From Collinsella sp. AM33-4BH (lineage in GTDB: Bacteria; Actinomycetota; Coriobacteriia; Coriobacteriales; Coriobacteriaceae): 52,994 bases of DNA. Below the pieces are notes generated by a model, which was not told where the DNA came from, did not search any database, and saw only the letters and a program-made list of their open reading frames with translations. Shown in pieces: positions 35,172-44,504 of this stretch (positions are counted from its first letter, which is position 1; the number at the start of each line of letters is the position of its first letter). A program made the translations under genes and the position numbers. The stretch is from positions 153,529-206,522 of the forward strand of contig NZ_QSIN01000003.1 in NCBI RefSeq assembly GCF_003469205.1. The letters run 5' to 3'.

Positions 35172-36007
35172 AAAGAGAAGCGCGTAGGCTTCGAAGCCTT
35201 ATCGACGATGCCGACGCCATCATCGTCGGCATCGGCTCGGGCATGTCGAGCGCCGCCGGGTTCAACCATTACAACCGCGCGGGCATGGCGCGCGCAGGAA
35301 TGGCGGACTGGCAGCAAGCCTTTGGCTTCAAGAGCCTTTTCGACGGCTTCTACCACCTCTACCCCAGCCTCGAGCAGCAATGGGCATACTATGCGCGATA
35401 TATCGACTTCATGCTGCGCGAGCCGACCTCGCAGCCCTATCTCGACCTACGGTCCCTCATCGGCCATAAGGACTACTTCATCCTGAGCACCAATGTGGAC
35501 ACCCAAGTCGAGAAGACGTTTCCCACCGAGAGGATCTGCAACTATCAGGGAAGCTTCGCGCACCTTCAATGCAAGCAGCCATGCTGCGACGAGCTCTTCG
35601 AGGCGAGCCCCTACGTCGAGCGCATGCTCGCGGGCATGGCGGGGTTCGAGGTCCTCGGCGAGGATGTCCCCCGATGCCCGCATTGCGGCTGGCAGCTTGT
35701 GCCGTGGGTGCGCGACGACACGTTTCTGCAGGGTGCTGCCTGGCGCGAGAGCCTCGGACGATACGAGCGCTTTGTGTGCGAGCGCAGCGATCGCCGCGTG
35801 CTGTTGCTGGAGCTCGGCGTGGGCGAGATGACCCCCGGCATCATCACGCTCCCGTTCTGGAGCATGACCGCGAAGCTGCCGGATGCGCACCTTTTGAGCG
35901 TAAACATCTCGGGCGGCTCGGCTCCGCTGCAGCTTGGAAGCAAGGCAGGGGCGATCCAGGCCGATTTGGGCGCCCTGCTCTCGGCGGCGCGGGCAGGTGG
36001 CGAGTAA
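35159..36007 (+). CDS. SIR2-family protein C (class M-like sirtuin)
   Basis: The 282-residue protein has GIGSGMSSAAGF (24-35), STNVD (110-114), Gln130 at the catalytic His position (NYQGS) and a zinc ribbon with cysteines at 138, 142/143, 173 and 176. It belongs with gene A to the Gln-type sirtuins (class M-like). GAGGAG stands before ATG 35159, inside the end of gene B. A near-identical 3' copy of this gene lies at 38541-39258. Confidence 0.85.
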   Translation: MPPLEREARRLRSLIDDADAIIVGIGSGMSSAAGFNHYNRAGMARAGMADWQQAFGFKSLFDGFYHLYPSLEQQWAYYARYIDFMLREPTSQPYLDLRSLIGHKDYFILSTNVDTQVEKTFPTERICNYQGSFAHLQCKQPCCDELFEASPYVERMLAGMAGFEVLGEDVPRCPHCGWQLVPWVRDDTFLQGAAWRESLGRYERFVCERSDRRVLLLELGVGEMTPGIITLPFWSMTAKLPDAHLLSVNISGGSAPLQLGSKAGAIQADLGALLSAARAGGE

Positions 36008-36035
36008 CGCGGAGCGGTAGACGCGCAATGAGGTT

Positions 36036-36386
36036 TTAGCCGCAGCCTCCGAACGAGAGGGCTCGGAGGCTGGTATTCCTGAATCGCAGGTCACGATGGG
36101 TTATCGGAATCGCGAAGAGCGGATACCGCCAGTAAGCCCCCTTCGGAATAGGCGTTGAGCAGCTCCTGGGCATGGGCGAACTCGGGGCCTCGTCGATAAG
36201 CGCATCGAGCAGCGCGTACTTATCCTCGTAATGCAGATAGAACGTTCCCCGGTTGATCTCGGCGCGGCGGCAGATGTCCGCCACCGTCATCTTCGCGAAG
36301 CCGACCTCGGCCAACAGCGCGAAGAACGCCTCCCGTATGACCGAGAGGGTGTAGCGCCGCCGGCGGTCGATCTTGGTTTCTCCCAT
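36036..36386 (-). pseudogene. Truncated duplicate of the TetR regulator
   Basis: From ATG 36386 the HTH is nearly the same as in the TetR gene at 32800-33360. After LLDALIDEA the frame jumps: a deletion of about 250-260 bases joins GCCTCG-like sequences, removing the ligand domain and shifting frame, so the last 60 residues are out-of-frame relic of the C-terminus and downstream DNA. An HTH-only protein could still bind the operator. Confidence 0.85.
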
Positions 36387-36529
36387 CGCCTCTCCAATCT
36401 GAGTCGTTTGACAATGTCCAGTAGCTGTTCGTTTATCGACAGGTGCACGCGTTTGTTCATTGCCCCTGCGAAAATCAACAAGGATACTGTTTATAGACAC
36501 CTGTTTTTTATAGCTGAAAGGGAGCACGG

Positions 36530-36730
36530 ATGACCCTGTGCGAGAAGCTCGGCATCGGGCTTGTCAGCCGATCGTTTTCCCATCGGGCCGTCTATCGAAA
36601 CGGCGGCACGTCATACGATTTGAGCGATTGCGAGCCTGCTGCTTGCAAGCAAGATATCGAGGCTTTTGCCCGCAAGGTGGGGGAGGCTGATTGCGTGTTT
36701 ACGGGAGAGGCAGGTAGGCAGGCGTTATGA
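36530..36730 (+). pseudogene. 5' fragment of a duplicated SIR2-A gene
   Basis: The first roughly 58 codons match SIR2-A (MTxxE.L...RSFSH..YR.G.. then DFAR..EEADCV). Similarity stops near 36702; the frame ends at 36730, overlapping the start of the radical SAM gene by ATGA. The upstream region, with its operator-like sequences and AGGGAG, is also duplicated, so the promoter may now drive the radical SAM pair. Confidence 0.85.
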
Positions 36731-37416
36731 GCATCTGCATCAAAAATCAGATTCAGAATATGAATATCGTCATCGGCTGCACGGTGGGGTGTCCATATTG
36801 CTATGCCCGTAACAATGTGAAACGTTGGCATATGATTGACGACTTCGCTGATCCTGCGTTCTTCCCGAGCAAGCTCAAGATGATGGAAAAGAAACGCCCG
36901 CAGAACTTTCTCCTTACCGGCATGAGCGATCTCTCCGGGTGGAAGCTGGAATGGCGAGACGAGGTATTTGCAAAGATCCATGAGAATCCACAGCATCAGT
37001 TCCTGTTCCTGACCAAGAGACCCGATTTGCTGGATTTAGATACCGACCTGGAAAACGCATGGTTCGGCGTTACGGTGACGAGGAAAGCGGAGCTGTGGCG
37101 TATCGACGCCCTTCGGAAAAACGTCAAAGCAAATCACTTCTTCGTTACTTTTGAGCCGCTATTCGACGATCCCGGTACGGTCGACCTTTCCGGAATCAAC
37201 TGGATCGTCGTCGGTACTATGACCGGGGCGCAGAGCAGGAAGGTTCATACGGAACCGGAGTGGGCATGGTCTTTGACGGACCAGGCGTACGCGCTTGGCA
37301 TTCCAATGTTTATGAAGGAAGACCTCGTCTCTGTCATAGGGGACGAAAACATGATTCAGGAATTGCCGGAAGAATTCGAAAGAGTGCTGGAGGTGCAGAG
37401 AACATGGCAGAAGTGA
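36727..37416 (+). CDS. Radical SAM mobile pair protein A (DUF5131-like)
   Basis: The 229-residue protein has the radical SAM cysteine motif CTVGCPYCYAR (from about residue 18) and the DUF5131/Gp37-like pattern FLTKRPDLL....WFGVTV. It is the smaller partner of the 'radical SAM mobile pair', two radical SAM proteins that move together between genomes; their substrate is not known. The usual MarR-type regulator of the pair is absent here. The start ATG overlaps the stop of the SIR2-A fragment. The codon use is less GC-rich than in neighbours, which agrees with transfer. Confidence 0.85.
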   Translation: MSICIKNQIQNMNIVIGCTVGCPYCYARNNVKRWHMIDDFADPAFFPSKLKMMEKKRPQNFLLTGMSDLSGWKLEWRDEVFAKIHENPQHQFLFLTKRPDLLDLDTDLENAWFGVTVTRKAELWRIDALRKNVKANHFFVTFEPLFDDPGTVDLSGINWIVVGTMTGAQSRKVHTEPEWAWSLTDQAYALGIPMFMKEDLVSVIGDENMIQELPEEFERVLEVQRTWQK

Positions 37417-38312
37417 TCGATGGAATCCTCATCAATGAGGTGGAAGCAAAGAACATCATGACCAAGTCCAGCCTGCCGGTAGGCGGCTACTCGGTCAATC
37501 CCTATGTAGGCTGCACGCATGCCTGCAAGTATTGCTATGCCTCCTTTATGAAGCGCTTTACCGGACACAAGGAGGAATGGGGCACCTTTCTTGATGTGAA
37601 GCATTGGCCGGAAATCAAGAATCCGAAGAAATACGCTGGACAGCGGGTGGTTATCGGTTCTGTGACGGATGGCTACAATCCACAGGAGGAGCGATTCGGG
37701 AATACCAGGAAACTCCTGGAGCAGCTGATTGGCAGCGATGCAGATATTCTGATCTGCACAAAGTCCGATCTTGTGGTACGGGATATCGATCTGCTGAAGA
37801 GGCTTGGACGAGTGACCGTTTCATGGTCGATCAACACGCTGGATGAGAACTTCAAGAACGATATGGACTCCGCGTCGAGCATCGAGCGTCGTATCGCTGC
37901 TATGAAGCAGGTGTATGACGAAGGTATCCGTACGGTCTGCTTCGTGTCCCCGGTATTTCCCGGCATCACGGATTTTGAGATGATTTTTGAGCGAGTAAAA
38001 GATCGGTGCGATTTGTTTTGGCTCGAAAATCTCAATCTTCGGGGTGGTTTCAAAAAAGCGATCCTGGATTATATCGCCGAGAAACATCCCAATCTCGTAC
38101 CGCTTTACGATGAGATCTATAACAAGCGCAACCGTAGCTATTTTGAAGCGCTTGAAGTAAAAGCCGAGGAAATGGCCAAGAAGTACGATTGCCCCTTTGT
38201 GGACAACGAAATGCCTTATGGCAGAGTCCCCCAGGGGCATCCGGTGATCGTGGACTACTTCTATCACGAGGAAGTCCGAGGGTCAGATAATAGCGGAAAA
38301 AGAAATCGTTAA
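37404..38312 (+). CDS. Radical SAM mobile pair protein B
   Basis: The 302-residue radical SAM protein has the CTHACKYCYASFM cluster motif (in VNPYVGCTHACKYCYA), related to spore photoproduct lyase-like and DUF-type radical SAM enzymes, and GSVTDGYNPQEE after it. It overlaps gene A by 13 bases and has GGAGG ten bases upstream of ATG 37404. It uses a 4Fe-4S cluster and S-adenosylmethionine to make a radical; what is modified is unknown. Confidence 0.87.
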   Translation: MAEVIDGILINEVEAKNIMTKSSLPVGGYSVNPYVGCTHACKYCYASFMKRFTGHKEEWGTFLDVKHWPEIKNPKKYAGQRVVIGSVTDGYNPQEERFGNTRKLLEQLIGSDADILICTKSDLVVRDIDLLKRLGRVTVSWSINTLDENFKNDMDSASSIERRIAAMKQVYDEGIRTVCFVSPVFPGITDFEMIFERVKDRCDLFWLENLNLRGGFKKAILDYIAEKHPNLVPLYDEIYNKRNRSYFEALEVKAEEMAKKYDCPFVDNEMPYGRVPQGHPVIVDYFYHEEVRGSDNSGKRNR

Positions 38313-38511
38313 ACGGAAACCGACGACGATTCGCTCGAGCGATTAGCGTCCACGCGTGGCTTCTGCCGATTGGCGCAACGGGCGACGGATTAAGGGACCG
38401 CTCGGGCGGATGATCCCGCTGCAGTACAGGCGGTCGCTCAATTTAGCGGCATGAGCGTTTTCGCACGGAAAACCAGTACCCCCTGTGCCGAGTTTAATCG
38501 TAGCGAATACA

Positions 38512-39258
38512 ATGGGCACTGAGCATCAATCGAAAGTAGTCAAGAGCCTTTTCGACGGCTTTTACCACCTCTACCCCAGCCTCGAGCAGCAATGGGCCTA
38601 CTACGCGCGATACATCGACTTCATGCTGCGCGAGCCGACCTCGCAGCCCTATCTCGACCTACGGTCCCTCATCGGCCATAAGGACTACTTCATCCTGAGC
38701 ACCAATGTGGACACCCAGGTCGAGAAGACGTTTCCCGACGAGAGAATCTGCAACTATCAGGGAAGCTTCGCGCACCTTCAGTGCAAGCAGCCATGCTGCG
38801 ACGAGCTCTTCGAGGCGAGCCCCTACGTCGAGCGCATGCTCGCGGGCATGGCGGGGTTCGAGATCCGCAGCGAGGACGTCCCCCGATGCCCGCATTGCGG
38901 CTGGCAGCTCGTGCCGTGGGTGCGCGACGACACGTTTCTGCAGGGTGCGGCATGGCGCGAGAGCCTCGGACGATATGAGCGCTTCGTGCGCGAGCGCAGC
39001 GATCGCCGCGTGCTGTTGCTGGAGCTCGGCGTGGGCGAGATGACCCCCGGCATCATCACGCTCCCGTTCTGGAGCATGACCGCGAAGCTGCCGGATGCGC
39101 ACCTGCTGAGCGTAAACATCTCGGGCGACTCGGCTCCGCTGCAGCTTGGAAGCAAGGCAGAGGCGATTCTGGCCGATTTGAGCATGCTGCTCTCGGCGGC
39201 GCGAACGGGCGACGAGCAGCGCAGTTCATCGCGCCGTGTTTCATGCGTGGACGCTTAA
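38512..39258 (+). pseudogene. 5'-truncated duplicate of SIR2-C
   Basis: From 38541 the DNA is nearly identical to SIR2-C from about 35329 to its end. Codons for the first 58 residues, with the NAD-binding GxGS motif, are missing. The frame opens at ATG 38512, but no ribosome site is clear. The Gln catalytic position (NYQGS) and zinc cysteines are retained. The C-terminus diverges and runs a little longer. Without the nucleotide loop it should be inactive. Confidence 0.85.
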
Positions 39259-39628
39259 TGAGTAGTCTCGGGTGGCTTGCCCATGAGTTGACGAATAAGT
39301 TGGAGCTTCGCCATTGGCTCAATCGCTTCGCGCGCTCGATAAACTTGTTTAGTAAAAGGCGGATCGGTCACCGATGGACGCACGACGAGAAACACGTACC
39401 TCCAGTGGTTCAAGCACGGCGCGCGTGAGGATCTCTGCAAGCAACCGCCTGGTACGCTACTGTTGCCAGCGTGGCTTAGCGGACTGGCGAATCCCGCCCC
39501 GTGCGCGTCATCATCCAATCAAATGCCCCGGCAAGCAGCAGCACCGCCAATCACACTACGTTCTTACGGTGCCCTCTGCGATAATATTAGCGAATTGTGT
39601 TTTCACCTCGCAGCTACGGAGACATTAG
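39259..39628. other. Gene-poor stretch with a recurring peptide relic
   Basis: No gene is supported here. On the minus strand the frame ends in RQLMGKPPETT; the related RLMGKPPDTT is encoded on the minus strand near 47390-47416, at the far end of the defence island. Both may be ends of the same decayed gene family or remnants of a junction. Confidence 0.5.
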
Positions 39629-42600
39629 ATGATTACGCTGGACAATCTTCGCGACGCACTTAGGGCTCTGTGCTACGAGCCGTCGGGCGACGGCACCGTT
39701 TATCAGAAATCCTGGGAAGAGACCAGCGCACAAATCACGGTCGATTTTTCCAAGAAACGCATCGGCTACCCGAAAGACCTGGGGTTCAAGGTCAACAAAG
39801 ACACAACTTGTAACTTCTCCGATAACGAGAACTTCGTCGTACTCGCCTGCGTAACCATGCTCCTCGACAAAGGATATCGCCCCGAATCACTCGAGCTGGA
39901 GCGCGAATGGGCCCTTGGGCACGAACAAAAGAGCGGCCGCGCTGATATCTGCATTAATGACGAGAGGGGCGACACACTCGCAATCGTCGAATGCAAGACC
40001 CCTGGAACCGAGTTCAAAAACGAATTCAAGAACATGCAGTCAGACGGAGGGCAACTCCTCTCCTATTGGCAACAAGAGCGCGCGACTCGCTGGTTGGTAC
40101 TCTTTGCATGCGATTTCATCAACAACGAAATTGTGTTAGACCAGGTTTCAATTAACTGCAGCGATGACGAGAACTTCATCGCGCTCGCCAAACGCGATGA
40201 CACCATTGCGCTCTACCGCGACGCCCATACAGTGGAACAGCTCCATCAAGTTTGGACGGAAACGTACAACCAACAAGTCGAGGGAAACATCCTCTTTGGC
40301 GATAGGTCGACGGCATACCACCCGATGGTTCCTCCCCTTCTCAAGAAGGACCTTGTCGACTTCAGGGCCGAAGACAGCATCGTCAACCGCTTCGAGGAAA
40401 TCCTCCGCCACAACAACGTCTCCGATAAAGAGAACGCCTTCAATCGCCTTATTGCGCTCTTTATCGCGAAGCTCCAAGACGAGCTCTCGAAAATGCCAAC
40501 CCAGGAGATTGAGTTCCAATACCGCCAAGGACGAGACACCTACGAAACGCTCCAGGACAGACTCCAGAGACTCCACTCAGACGGCATGAGAAAGCTCATG
40601 CGGGAAGAGGTCCTGTACGTTCCCAACAACTACGCCGAAAACCTCATAAGCAACTATACGGGCCAGCACCGCAAGCAGCTCATCGAGGAGCTGAACGGCA
40701 CGCTGCGCAAGCTTAAATTTTATACCAACAATGACTTTGCGTTCAAAGACGTCCACAACGAGGAACTCTTTCTTCAGAACGGCAAGGTACTCGTAGAGAC
40801 GGTGCAACTTCTACAGCCGTATCGCATCGTAGGAACTCAAGACATTCAATTCTTGGGCGACCTCTTCGAACAGCTCCTTAATCAGGGCTTTAAGCAAAAC
40901 GAGGGCCAATTCTTCACACCTGTGCCCATCACCCGTTTTATTTGGAAGTCACTCCCACTCGACAGCATCGTGCAGGACGAGGCTGGTGCCGTGCACTATC
41001 CACGCGTTATCGATTACGCCTGCGGCGCGGGGCACTTTCTCACAGAAGGGTTCGAAGAAATCTCCGACGCCGCATGCCAATATGATCCGACCATAGAGGA
41101 TGACCTCGGAGACGCCGACTGGGTCAGAGACAATCTCGTCGGCATCGAGAAGGACTATCGACTCGCTCGCGTTTCCAAGGTCTCGTTCTACATGCATGGC
41201 GCAGGGCAGGGCAACGTGGTCTTCGGCGACGGACTTGAAAATTATCCCGACAAGGGAATCGACAGCCGAACCGACAGGGGACGCTTCGACATTCTTGTCG
41301 CCAATCCCCCGTACTCTGTCGCGGCCTTCAAACCGCATCTCAAGCTTCACAACAACGAACTCAAAGTGCTGGAAACCATCAGCGATAGCGGCTCGGAAAT
41401 CGAGACCCTCTTTGTCGAGCGTGCGGCACAGCTTGTTCGGCCCGGAGGCTACGCCGCCATTGTCCTCCCCACCTCGATCCTCGACAAGAGCACGAGCTCG
41501 AGTTTCATGGCCGCACGCGATGTGCTTTTGAGCTCCTTCGAGATCGTCTCCATCGCCAGGTTTGGATCAGGCACATTCGCGGCCACAGGAACAAACGTCG
41601 CAATTATGTTCCTACGTCGCTTTGACGAGATCCCGCCCCGCAATGCGAACGCACTTGATTTCGTTGACGCTGTTTTTGAGCGCAGGAAGCTCACTGGTTG
41701 GAAAGACGAAAGCGCTTTCAACGCTTATCTCGACACAATTAATGTAGACGGAGATACTTACCGGGCTTTTCTCGCAGGAGAGGCTGGCTGGAACGAATGG
41801 GCAAACACTCGCCACTTCAACGTTTATTGCCATCTTTTCGAATCATCGAAGGAGCTCAAGACCCTTCGAAAGAGCAAGACTTGGAAGGCGGCCGACAAGA
41901 ACTCACAGCTCAAAGCAGAGAACGAGCTGTTCTATCGCTATGCGCACAAGGAAGAGCGCAAACGCCTGCGCGTTTGGGGTCTCGTCTGCGGCGAACAGAC
42001 GCTCATCATCAACTCACCTAACACGACCAAGGAAATCGCCTCTTTCCTTGGCTACAAATGGAGCAATCGCAAAGGCAACGAGGGGATACAGCCCATCGAT
42101 GGTGAGGGCGTGCTCTATTCGGACGACGAATCGGACGACACGAACTCGCTAAGCGGCATCATCAGAGCATGGTTCTCCGGCGAGCAGGTTGAGCCCGGCG
42201 ACCTTGCCCAGTACTACTACTATGCCAAGACCACCGATTTCATCGACTTTGATGCCGAGAAGTTCGACGAGACTCTTACGATTCCCCGCTCTTTCTACAA
42301 GCCCCGCTCGTTCGCCCAGGGCACCGTAGTCAAGACGCTTAGAGACATCACATCCTACGTTACCAACAGCGTGGCCCAGAGTTCCATCACCACCGACACT
42401 TACGTAACAACGGAGAACATGGTCAAGGATCGTGGCGGCATAACCGCCTATAGCGGAGAGCTTCCGGCAAGTGCTGGCACCGCATACAAGAAGGGAGACA
42501 CGCTCGTCTCCAATATTCGCCCCTATCTGCAGAAGATTTGGCTCGCAGACCGCGATGGGGCGTGCTCCAAGGACGTTTTGGTATTCCGAAGCATAAATAC

Positions 42601-43474
42601 CGACAGCCTATTGCCCGAGTTCCTCCATCTGCTCCTGTGGCAGAAGGACTTCTTCGACTACGATATGTCCACCTTCACGGGAACCGGCAGGCCTCGCGGA
42701 GACAAGAATGAGCTGCTCAAATACCCCATCCCAGTCCCGACGCTCTCCGAGCAGAGAGCCCTCATCGACGGTTTCAATCGCTTAACAGATGAAATCAATA
42801 GCAAAAGACAGCAAATCGCCGCTCTCAAGGAAAGCGTCAAATCACGGTTTGTAGAGGTATTTGGCGATCCGGTCGATGGTAAAAAATGGCCTTTCGTTAG
42901 GCTTGAAGACCTCTGTACCAAGTTGGGTTCCGGAGCAACACCACGAGGCGGCAAAACGGCATACAAGGCCGAAGGTGTTCCGCTGGTCAGAAGTATGAAT
43001 GTTCACAACGGTCGTTTCGTGTGGAAGGACCTTGCTTGTATTGATGATGAACAAGCCGCAAAACTAGAAGGCGTCACGCTGATGAAGGGTGACGTGCTTC
43101 TGAATATTACTGGCGCTTCGGTTGCTCGTTCATGTCTTTTGCCGGATGAATTGGCTGGTGGACGTGTTAATCAGCATGTCTCAATTGTCAGAGTCGACCA
43201 AAAACGGATGCTACCGGTGCTATTGAACACGGTGCTGATCAGTGATTCGTATCAGAGACTCCTGCTAAACGGCTCAAGAGCGGCTGGAGCAACAAGGGAG
43301 GCAATTACCAAAGAAGATCTAAAGAGAATGACGGTTCCCTTGCCTCCCCTTGAGCTTCAGCAAGAGTTCGCCGACTTCGTCGCCCAGGTCGACAAATCGC
43401 AATTTGCACTTGAGCAAGAGGTCGACGCCCTTTCCGCAGAGCGCGACGCCCTTCTAAACCGATTCCTCGCGTGA
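39629..43474 (+). CDS. Single-chain restriction-modification-specificity enzyme
   Basis: The 1281-residue protein combines three parts. The N-terminus (about 1-190) is an HsdR_N-like nuclease with Asp106 (GRADI) and E121-C-K123 (IVECKTP). The middle is an N6-adenine methylase of the HsdM type with motif I DYACGAGHF (about 460) and motif IV NPPY (about 559). The C-terminus (about 890-1281) has two HsdS-like target recognition halves, separated by SEQRALIDGFNRL..IAALKESVKSRFVE. So it cuts and methylates by itself (type IIG / fused type I). The start is ATG 39629. A recombinase and an alternative specificity half follow, so its target is probably switchable. Confidence 0.88.
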   Translation: MITLDNLRDALRALCYEPSGDGTVYQKSWEETSAQITVDFSKKRIGYPKDLGFKVNKDTTCNFSDNENFVVLACVTMLLDKGYRPESLELEREWALGHEQKSGRADICINDERGDTLAIVECKTPGTEFKNEFKNMQSDGGQLLSYWQQERATRWLVLFACDFINNEIVLDQVSINCSDDENFIALAKRDDTIALYRDAHTVEQLHQVWTETYNQQVEGNILFGDRSTAYHPMVPPLLKKDLVDFRAEDSIVNRFEEILRHNNVSDKENAFNRLIALFIAKLQDELSKMPTQEIEFQYRQGRDTYETLQDRLQRLHSDGMRKLMREEVLYVPNNYAENLISNYTGQHRKQLIEELNGTLRKLKFYTNNDFAFKDVHNEELFLQNGKVLVETVQLLQPYRIVGTQDIQFLGDLFEQLLNQGFKQNEGQFFTPVPITRFIWKSLPLDSIVQDEAGAVHYPRVIDYACGAGHFLTEGFEEISDAACQYDPTIEDDLGDADWVRDNLVGIEKDYRLARVSKVSFYMHGAGQGNVVFGDGLENYPDKGIDSRTDRGRFDILVANPPYSVAAFKPHLKLHNNELKVLETISDSGSEIETLFVERAAQLVRPGGYAAIVLPTSILDKSTSSSFMAARDVLLSSFEIVSIARFGSGTFAATGTNVAIMFLRRFDEIPPRNANALDFVDAVFERRKLTGWKDESAFNAYLDTINVDGDTYRAFLAGEAGWNEWANTRHFNVYCHLFESSKELKTLRKSKTWKAADKNSQLKAENELFYRYAHKEERKRLRVWGLVCGEQTLIINSPNTTKEIASFLGYKWSNRKGNEGIQPIDGEGVLYSDDESDDTNSLSGIIRAWFSGEQVEPGDLAQYYYYAKTTDFIDFDAEKFDETLTIPRSFYKPRSFAQGTVVKTLRDITSYVTNSVAQSSITTDTYVTTENMVKDRGGITAYSGELPASAGTAYKKGDTLVSNIRPYLQKIWLADRDGACSKDVLVFRSINTDSLLPEFLHLLLWQKDFFDYDMSTFTGTGRPRGDKNELLKYPIPVPTLSEQRALIDGFNRLTDEINSKRQQIAALKESVKSRFVEVFGDPVDGKKWPFVRLEDLCTKLGSGATPRGGKTAYKAEGVPLVRSMNVHNGRFVWKDLACIDDEQAAKLEGVTLMKGDVLLNITGASVARSCLLPDELAGGRVNQHVSIVRVDQKRMLPVLLNTVLISDSYQRLLLNGSRAAGATREAITKEDLKRMTVPLPPLELQQEFADFVAQVDKSQFALEQEVDALSAERDALLNRFLA
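42836..42862 (+). repeat. Direct repeat inside the specificity region, copy 1
   Basis: GTCAAATCACGGTTTGT (42836-42852) is repeated exactly at 44505-44521; similarity continues some ten bases further. It encodes VKSRFVE at the start of the second recognition half. Copy 2 opens the silent cassette in the same orientation. Confidence 0.85.
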
Positions 43475-43511
43475 TACGTTCCTCCCATCCATATCGGGAT
43501 GGGAGGAACTG

Positions 43512-44504
43512 ATGCACACGACGGTCGAAATAGCAAACGCGGTTCTCACAAAAATGCAGGCACTCGTTAGCGGCGAAGTGCTTTCGTATCTCGAGAGCGT
43601 CCTTATGAGCGAACTCAGGGGCATCGAACTTGAAGTGAACGCGCTCAGCAATGTCGAAGACGAGGCCTCAAAGTACATGGAGCGATTCCTCGCAGCCAAA
43701 ACCATCGAGGGATGCTCGCCTAAGACCATCAGGTACTACAAGGCCACACTTACAAGGGCGCTCGAAGCAATCAAAAAACCAATTATCCGGATTAGTTCAG
43801 ATGACTTACGAACATACCTGAGCGAATATCCCATAGGTAATAACGCGGGGAGCATCACCGTCGACAACGTCAGGCGCATCCTGTCGTCATTCTTCTCTTG
43901 GCTTGAAGACGAGAACCATATACTCAAAAGCCCTGCACGACGCATTAAAAAGATTCGCTCAAAGAGAACGGTCAAGTCCGTATATTCTGATGAAGAACTT
44001 ATAGCCCTCACAGACGCCTGTTCTTGCAAGAGGGATCTGGCAATCATCAACCTTCTTAGTTCAACAGGGATGAGAATAGGCGAACTCGTCTCGCTCAATC
44101 GAGAAGACGTTGATCTAAATCGGCGAGAGTGCATTGTACTCGGAAAGGGCAACAAAGAGAGAGTCGTCTATTTTGATGCAACTACAAAGCTGCACCTAAA
44201 CAACTACCTGCAAGAACGCAGCGATAACGTCGCCGCGCTATTCTGTAGTCTCACAAAGCCGAGTTCCAGGCTGCAAGTAAGCGGAGTCGAGCTCCGCCTT
44301 CGCTCCTTGGGAACAAAAGCAGGCGTCAAACACGTCCACCCACATAAGTTCAGGAGAACGCTGGCCACCAAAGCAATTGGAAAAGGAATGCCCATCGAGC
44401 AGGTGCAGAAGCTGCTTGGCCATCAAAAGATTGACACAACGTTGATGTACGCAATGGTCGATCAGGACAACGTAAGGGACTCTCATAGAAGGTATATCTG
44501 TTAA
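43512..44504 (+). CDS. Tyrosine recombinase of the specificity-switch locus
   Basis: The 330-residue protein is an XerC/D-like tyrosine recombinase. Catalytic residues are visible: Arg in TGMRIGEL, HxxR in HPHKFRRT, His in LLGHQKID and Tyr in TLMYAMV. A SAM-like N-terminal DNA-binding domain precedes (about 60-150). The gene stands between the complete specificity region and a silent specificity cassette, the usual position of recombinases that shuffle hsdS halves. The GGGAGG at 43500 fits a start at ATG 43512. It stops one base before the direct repeat at 44505. Confidence 0.88.
   Translation: MHTTVEIANAVLTKMQALVSGEVLSYLESVLMSELRGIELEVNALSNVEDEASKYMERFLAAKTIEGCSPKTIRYYKATLTRALEAIKKPIIRISSDDLRTYLSEYPIGNNAGSITVDNVRRILSSFFSWLEDENHILKSPARRIKKIRSKRTVKSVYSDEELIALTDACSCKRDLAIINLLSSTGMRIGELVSLNREDVDLNRRECIVLGKGNKERVVYFDATTKLHLNNYLQERSDNVAALFCSLTKPSSRLQVSGVELRLRSLGTKAGVKHVHPHKFRRTLATKAIGKGMPIEQVQKLLGHQKIDTTLMYAMVDQDNVRDSHRRYIC

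Larger units (their letters stand above)
36702..38540 (+). mobile_element. Radical SAM mobile pair insert in the duplicated sirtuin locus
   Basis: The segment between the broken SIR2-A and SIR2-C copies holds two radical SAM genes of lower GC content than their surroundings. Boundaries are where similarity to the first locus copy stops (about 36702) and resumes (about 38541). In place of about 1.6 kb of SIR2-A, B and C sequence there are 1.8 kb of new DNA. No transposase or terminal repeats are visible. The stretch 38313-38511 has no gene. Confidence 0.75.
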
